DNA of 64,000 nucleotides, from NCBI GenBank assembly GCA_963995505.1, contig OZ023181.1, forward strand, positions 21,758,221-21,822,220, written 5' to 3'. The translations under genes were made by a program, and so were the position numbers. Below the pieces are notes generated by a model that made no database searches, had not been told where the DNA came from, and saw only the letters and a list, made by a program, of their open reading frames with translations. The DNA comes from Hypericum androsaemum. Its lineage: Eukaryota; Streptophyta; Magnoliopsida; Malpighiales; Hypericaceae. Position 1 is the stretch's first letter, and each line of letters opens with the position of its first letter. Below, in pieces: positions 58,384 to 64,000 of this stretch.

Positions 58384-60032
58384 ATGAATTTAACTGACAA
58401 TGGTTTCAATAACTACAGTCTCCCAGAAGGGCTCCGACCGGACTACGCCTCCCCTGAATGGATGAACAAGGGAGACAACGCGTGGCAGCTCACGGCCACC
58501 ACGTTCGTTTGCCTCCAGAGCGTGCCCGGGCTGGTGATCCTCTACGGGAGCATGGTGAAGAAGAAATGGGCGGTCAACTCGGCCTTCATGGCATTCTACG
58601 CCTTCGCGGCCGTACTAGTCTGCTGGGTCCTCTGGGCACACCAGATGTCATTCGGGAAGGGGCACGGCCCGATCGTGGGTAGGCCCCGCACGACACTGTC
58701 CGAGGTGTTCCTCCTCGGACCGTCCAAGTACGGGTACCTGCCCATGGCGGACTACGTGTTCTACCAGTTCGGTTTCGCGGCTATCACGGTGGTGCTTCTT
58801 GCTGGGTCACTGCTTGGGAGGATGAACTTTTACGCTTGGATGATGTTTGTGCCGATGTGGTTGACGTTTAGTTACACTGTGGGGGCGTTCTCTATATGGG
58901 GAGGCGGGTTTCTGGAGAAGCATATCATTGATTATGCAGGTGGCTTTGTGATTCATCTGTCTTCTGGTGTGGCTGGCTTCACTGCCTCTTACTGGGTAAT
59001 TCCAACTCCGTTATTTAACGTCAAAACTTTTATTCAGCACGTGTTGAGAAAACTCTTAGTAATTTGAAGTCGAAAATTTGTAAATGTATGTGTGGTCTCA
59101 TTTGTCTGCGTAGGTAGGACCAAGACATTCACATGATAGGCAGCACTTTCCACCAAACAACATAATTCACATGTTAGGAGGTGCAGGGTTCCTGTGGTTG
59201 GGTTGGACAGGGTTCAATGGAGGGTCTCCATTCTCAGCCAACCTAATTGCTTCACTGGCCATCCTCAACACCCATCTCTGCACAGCCACCAGCATCTTGG
59301 TCTGGGTTTCCCTCGACATGATCGTTTACAAGAAGAGTTCTGTCATCGGAGCCGTCCAGGGGATGATCACCGGCCTTGTTTGTATCACCCCCGGTGCAGG
59401 TACAAAACATTCGGTTTTTTTGTTTGAATCGGACCGTGGTCAACTTTGGCCGTTAATGATATCTCATATCCAGCCGTAGGCTCTGTTTTAATACGAGGCA
59501 CGACGTGTATTACATGGCAGGCATAGTGGATTCATGGGCAGCCATATTGATGGGAACGATGTCCGGCCTGATCCCATGGTACACAATGATGGTGCTCCAC
59601 AAGAAGTCGGCCTTCTTCCAGAGCGTGGACGACACACTAGCCGTGTTTCACACTCACGCCGTGGCCGGCCTCCTCGGAGGGATCATGTCTGGGCTATTGG
59701 CAAAGCCGCACCTGCTTCGGCTCATGTACCCGAACACCACTTACCATACAGGTTTCTTCTACAGCTGGGTAGATGGAAACATCACGGCTGGTGTTAAACA
59801 GATGGTCTCCCAGCTTGAAGCCGCAGCTTTCATAACTGTTTGGAATGCGGTAGTGACCAGCCTGATATGCATCTTGATCAGCCGCATTGTCGACCTGAGG
59901 ATGCATGAAGATGACCTTGAAATCGGAGACGACGCAGTGCATGGAGAAGAAGCCTACGCTCTGTGGGGAGACGGGGAAAGAATGCCGATGCATCCGCGGA
60001 TTCCTCGAATTCATACTTTTTGGCGACGATGA
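58384..60032 (+). CDS. Ammonium transporter, AMT2/AMT3 subfamily (MEP-like)
   Basis: Three exons (58384-58995, 59114-59399, 59521-60032) give 469 residues, the usual size. The signature N-terminus [17 protein letters not shown] and [20 protein letters not shown] identify the AMT2-type (MEP) branch rather than AMT1. About eleven hydrophobic segments are expected. Pore residues are kept: His191 in [10 protein letters not shown] and His345 in [12 protein letters not shown] form the twin-His motif. The C-terminal cytosolic tail has [19 protein letters not shown], the conserved regulatory tail. It moves ammonium (or NH3) across the plasma membrane. All splice phases close. The sequence just before the ATG looks repeat-derived, so a start further upstream or an altered promoter should be considered. 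Confidence 0.94.
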
Positions 60033-60727
60033 GTTCTTACGATGTAAAAGAATTCGGAGCTGTAGATCGGTACTTAATAAAAATCAGTACCCCGGTAAAG
60101 TACTACAACAATTATGTTGTATTACTCGAATTTTCCATGTTCAAACAGAAAATAGAGTCATGTCATGCAAAGTGAAGTCAGATGCTCGGTCGGCTGTCCA
60201 AAATGAGGAACTACAAGTGCACAATGTATGTTTCTTCAAGACAAACTTAAATATGCATAGAAAGAACAGCTTCAAACGAAGATAGCATGCTTACGTGATC
60301 TACTGGGCAGGAACGGGTTCTCGTATGAACAAAAAGCTTGACGCCAACTATCGCACAAGTGCAAATAAACGATTTGATTACTAGGCGACCGATGAGAATC
60401 AAAGGTTTGGAGACGTTTGATGCAATATGTTTGTATCCTACAAGACAGTTAAACAGAAAGCGGATGCTATTGGGGAGAGAGTAACATTGTTCTTGTCTAT
60501 TAACTACATACTTTACATGTCGCCTTCCCTACAGTAAGTTATAAGCACTGAAGCACTCTATGGGAGAAGGAAAACGAATCTAACTTTGACAAGCATCCCT
60601 TTTTATCCTTTTCTATACATCGGTTAGGCACCACTTGCAAAGCATTCCTATCCAGGAGGCATTTGATCTTATTTACAAATAGCATAAGATGGCCCCTTGG
60701 CTCTACGACAAGCGAAGTCAGAGCACA
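60033..60727. other. 3' flanks of two converging genes
   Basis: Holds the 3' ends of the ammonium transporter (+) and of the nuclease gene (-). No further gene seen. Confidence 0.5.
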
Positions 60728-62959
60728 TCAATGACGAGCTCCAATGCCAGGCGTACCTTTATTTAGGGTCCTTGAAGCGTGATTCTTCTCTGGGGCCGTC
60801 TTCCATTTGAGCAGGCCATCAGATGCATGGCAGCCATTTCTGTAGGCTCGCTCCCCAGGTTGGTTATAAGAACTTGGCTTGAGCGCCAAAAGAACAGCTG
60901 AAAAGTCATTTACCAACTAATGCACTAAACATCATTTCTTGATTTGAGAAACTCCATCAGTTTGTCTCTCCATGAGGCTGCAATAATCAGCAGTCGCCTT
61001 ATAAGCTAATTCTTTTGTTCCAGAGAGTTTGTGAATAAACCATAGAAAAAGCAAAAGAGTGCATATGAATGAAGGGAAGATAGTAACAAGGCAGACTGGT
61101 TACTGTTAAAAAAAGACAGATAGATTTTGTTTGGTGAGATTACCAGCATCACCGTATCTTTCCTCTTTAACAGCCAAATTCATACTCCTCACCAGATGTA
61201 GCTCCTCAGCAAGTAAATCTGGGCCTTCAACAGCACTGCAAAATTCAACACATGCTTGAAGCCAAAGTGAAGGAAAATTTCTGTGCGCTAGTCCTCTGGA
61301 AAGCAATCATGATAAGTACCTATCGAGGAACACATCGTAAGTAGGTTTTTGATCACGTACTCTACCCGTTCCGTAGCTTATACCAATAGCATCCATGACG
61401 ACAATTTCTTTACTGACATAAATTGGTGCCTGCATTGACAAAAGCAAACCAGCATTGACGTCAGATCCAAAGAAGTATTACGGGTTAAAAGTATCATGGC
61501 TACATGCAAGTTAAGGACTCGGGAGGTTTGGTGGATTCCTTGAGACATGTTAACTTGGAAACTGGAATTAACTGAATTCATACATGGAAAAGGACAAGCA
61601 CGAGGCATAGTGCCTAATACGGCGAATTCCACTTGAAATATTTGTCTTTAAGTGCTCCATTGTGTTTGGAGCATGTTCTGTTCACTTCTGGATTGCAAGA
61701 ACTCTTTGTTTTAACTTTTGCAGGAAGAACATAAATTATATGGCCATCTATTATGCAACCATCTTTTGCTTAGCCTAGATAGAACTGAACATAAATTACC
61801 TTACATCGGTTTGCCACATTTATGGCATCTGAAGGCCGTACATCCACACTGAGAACTTCATTAGACTCGGGCTGTAGACATCACCAATCTAACATGAGTA
61901 AGAAACTGAGACAGAAAGGCTTCCACTTCATCCCCAGTGTGTAGACAAATAAATGAGAGAGACTTTTGTCATAATCACCTTGCCGAAGTATAATCGGGCA
62001 AAATATGTGTTAACTACCCTCTCCGTGATTCTCACCATCTTTACCTGCGAAAGGTACACTAGTGGTCAGCAAAGAGATTTTCGGCCACAATCAATTGCGT
62101 GCAAATCACAGAGCACCTCATGGGTTTACCTCATACCCAAGTTCGGAAACAACATTTTGCACAAGCTGGTACTGATCCGGACAATCCTACAAAAATGCAA
62201 CTAGGTTATAAGCTCCGAAGTGGCAATAGAAGTGGAAGGCAAAAAAATGGAAAATGAGAAAGGTTACCTTGTCGTCGCCCCCCCACATTGCACCGATGAG
62301 CTTCTCAACAGCGAATTCCCCTGCATCCATCACACACAACCCCCTCCGATCACTAAACAAGTCCAAAATCATCTAATACATGGCAGTTAACAGCAAGGGG
62401 TTGGCTACTCACCGGTGATAATGGGGAGCAAGAAGTCCCCGTCGCAGGAAACCTTGAGGAAGATAGTGGGGAGCTTGAAGCGCCGGAGGAAGTCAGCCCC
62501 GATCCCCAGCGGACCGGGACGCCGCTTCCCCAGCGGCCGGAACGGGTACGGCTTGTAGCTGCCGACGGAGGGAGGCAGCGGGCCCCACCCGAACACTTCC
62601 TCCTCTTTAAACCCTTGCTGCCTCATCCTGTAATGCGCAGTCGTTTCTGCTTCCACAAAACAACAAATTAGCGTGAGCGCGAAAATCGCCAAATCATCGA
62701 TTCTTTACAATAAGAAAAAGGGAAATGGATTCCTCAAAAAAAAAAAGAAGGTAAACCAACCGGGGATGAGGAGGGAGGCGAGGAGGAAGTCGCCTTCGGC
62801 GGAGGAGTTGCACCGGACGGCGAGGCGGCGGCGGGAGGACGGATCGCGACGGCATCGTACTGACGAGGCGAACTGGAGCTGGATCGTGCCACGTGGGAGT
62901 CCACATCCGCATCGAGATGGATATGTACGGACTTGGAACAGGTAACATCCCGTTATCAT
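60728..62959 (-). CDS. Bifunctional nuclease, BBD/BFN family (DUF151)
   Basis: Nine exons (62959-62761, 62646-62413, 62320-62268, 62186-62130, 62044-61979, 61871-61800, 61429-61320, 61235-61144, 60897-60728) give 350 residues, all in phase. Basic N-terminus, then SSAEGDFLLASLLIPETTAH and YRMRQQGFKEEEVFG, typical of plant BBD proteins. The DUF151 nuclease domain (about 125-260) has LPTIFLKVSCDGDFLLPIIT, VVNTYFARLYFGK and DVRPSDAINVANR. The end contains VRSMNLAVKEERYGDA, a UVR-like segment seen in the family. Arabidopsis BBD1/2 have RNase and DNase activity and act in defence responses. The terminal 55 residues after the last intron are less conserved. Start 62959 is the only ATG I find in frame upstream. 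Confidence 0.9.
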
Positions 62960-63553
62960 CCTTTACTATTATTTTATTTTCCCGTTCGGTTTTTATAGAT
63001 CGCGTGATTAGGGAAAGCGCGCGCCGTGGGGAGGGAGCGAGGGAGGAGAAGGTCGGTGGGGCGAATAAATGAGCTGAAAGTGAAAACCAACGACTCCCTC
63101 TCTCTCTCTCTATTTCTCCCCCGGTCCGCCGACATGTGGGGCCCACCAGGAGTGGCATGGAGAACGTGCGAGTGGACGCGAGAACGTCCGAGTCGCACGA
63201 TAGCGCGTGGCTCGCCCGTGTGGGCTTCTTCATCCGCCCATCGCCCAGGCCCATATTAGATCTCGAGTTGAGAATGTAATTGCGTTATAATTGAATTTTA
63301 TAGGGTTACTAATCCGAGATAATCATGGATTATTGTCTCAATTAAAGTTCCACGGTGCTAGAAATCCGAGCTTGCTTTGTTGGCATTCTTATCTTATCTC
63401 AATTTAAAACGTCTCGCGAGAAGCATATCCTCCAACGTTACCCATGCCTTAGGATAATAATACGACGTCGCTCGGTTGACACAGCTATTCCATTGTAGTT
63501 TCAGAAGATAACCACCAATGGTTATTCCCCTGTACTGCTGTTTCCTCCATTCG
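62960..63553. other. BBD promoter and ankyrin gene 3' flank
   Basis: A GC-rich region with (CT)n at 63098-63112 and TGGGCC/GGCCCA motifs near 63138 and 63249, fitting the nuclease gene's upstream region. ORFs here on both strands look like GC-rich chance frames. Confidence 0.5.
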
Positions 63554-64000
63554 TCACCTCTTGTGTGTGGCATTTCGGGGCCGACCGGCAGCTAGAGCTT
63601 TACGAGGGGGAGTACCAGCTAGAGCGGTCTTCTTCCTCGGATAAATCTTCAACAGCTTGATCAACTCGTAAGTCCTCGCGTCTATGCCGGAATAGAGGCA
63701 AAGCTCAAGCGGGGTCAACCCGTCCTGCCAGAAGAAACATGAGAAGAAACGAATCTCTTACTTCGTATGCGTCGAGGAAGCACGTACAACGGAAACTAGA
63801 CAAGCTATGAAGTGCACATTGGCATTTATCATGAACAATCTACAATAAGAAATGCCTAGTGGAAGACATGGCTTCATATTTACCTGATTCTTTAATGTCC
63901 TGTCAGCTCCTCTAACCAATAAGAGCTTCAACACATCAGTCCTTCGAGCTTGAACAGCAACATGTAATGGTGTCCAACCATCCTGGAAGTTAAAGCAGAC
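63554..64000 (-). CDS. Ankyrin-repeat protein, AKRP-like (3' end only)
   Basis: The last two exons are visible: 63982-63884 (33 residues) and 63724-63554 (56 residues plus stop); the gene continues past the right edge, and 63983-64000 is intron. The first exon is one full ankyrin repeat, [20 protein letters not shown] then [12 protein letters not shown]; the next starts [20 protein letters not shown] and ends in a basic tail. This end resembles AKRP/EMB2036 and EMB506, chloroplast ankyrin proteins needed for early embryo and plastid development in Arabidopsis. Exon-per-repeat structure is clear; the exact orthologue needs the missing N-terminus. Confidence 0.82.

Noticed and set aside
62694..63259. 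Long ORFs on both strands in the GC-rich region upstream of the nuclease gene
   Set aside because: They overlap the nuclease first exon in wrong frames or its promoter and have no domain.

Overview
This window is nuclear DNA of a flowering plant, most likely a eudicot. The evidence is interrupted genes with GT-AG introns, plant-specific families (R2R3-MYB, DUF630/DUF632, membrane-anchored ascorbate peroxidase, AMT2-type ammonium transporter, BBD nuclease, AKRP-like ankyrin protein) and a heavy load of plant transposons. One 200-base run of N marks an assembly gap. I could not identify the species.

Layout. 1-5578: 3' part of an Athila-type Ty3/gypsy element with gag, protease and a 1.6-kb LTR, inserted in the leader of a minus-strand Ty1/copia element (5579-6956). 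7687-8345: subgroup-4 R2R3-MYB repressor (-). 8874-9834: Mutator-like element (MULE). 11205-12097: Pack-MULE carrying the first exon of a RanBP1 gene. 12446-14197: MS5/POLLENLESS3 (TDM1)-like TPR gene (+). 14501-16767: membrane-anchored ascorbate peroxidase (-). 17-20.3 kb: small retroposons and a MITE. 21313-24250: DUF630/DUF632 protein (+). 25375-25680: weak small ORF. 26054-29909: RAD17 checkpoint clamp loader (-, 12 exons). 30870-39981: complete-ended Tat-type Ty3/gypsy element (-) with broken coding regions. 40022-43982: degenerate hAT transposon with BED-type transposase (-). 46.1-47.9 kb: two inverted retroposons sharing a 3' end. 48405-49983: solo LTR. 51910-53339: long-TIR MULE. 54946-55145: gap. 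55867-56972: non-autonomous hAT. 58384-60032: ammonium transporter (+). 60728-62959: BBD bifunctional nuclease (-). 63554 to the right edge: 3' end of an AKRP-like ankyrin gene (-).

The host genes are unrelated single-copy-style genes, each with its own promoter; nothing links them functionally, and roughly half of the window is transposon. Exon joints were set by hand from reading phase, GT-AG sites and family similarity; for MYB, TPR protein, APX, RAD17, AMT, BBD and the ankyrin exons every phase closes, so I trust these models. I see no wholly new multi-gene system. The most notable items are the RanBP1-carrying Pack-MULE, an LTR module shared between different retrotransposon lineages, the inverted retroposon pair with unlike 5' halves, and a palindrome cluster in the Athila LTR.
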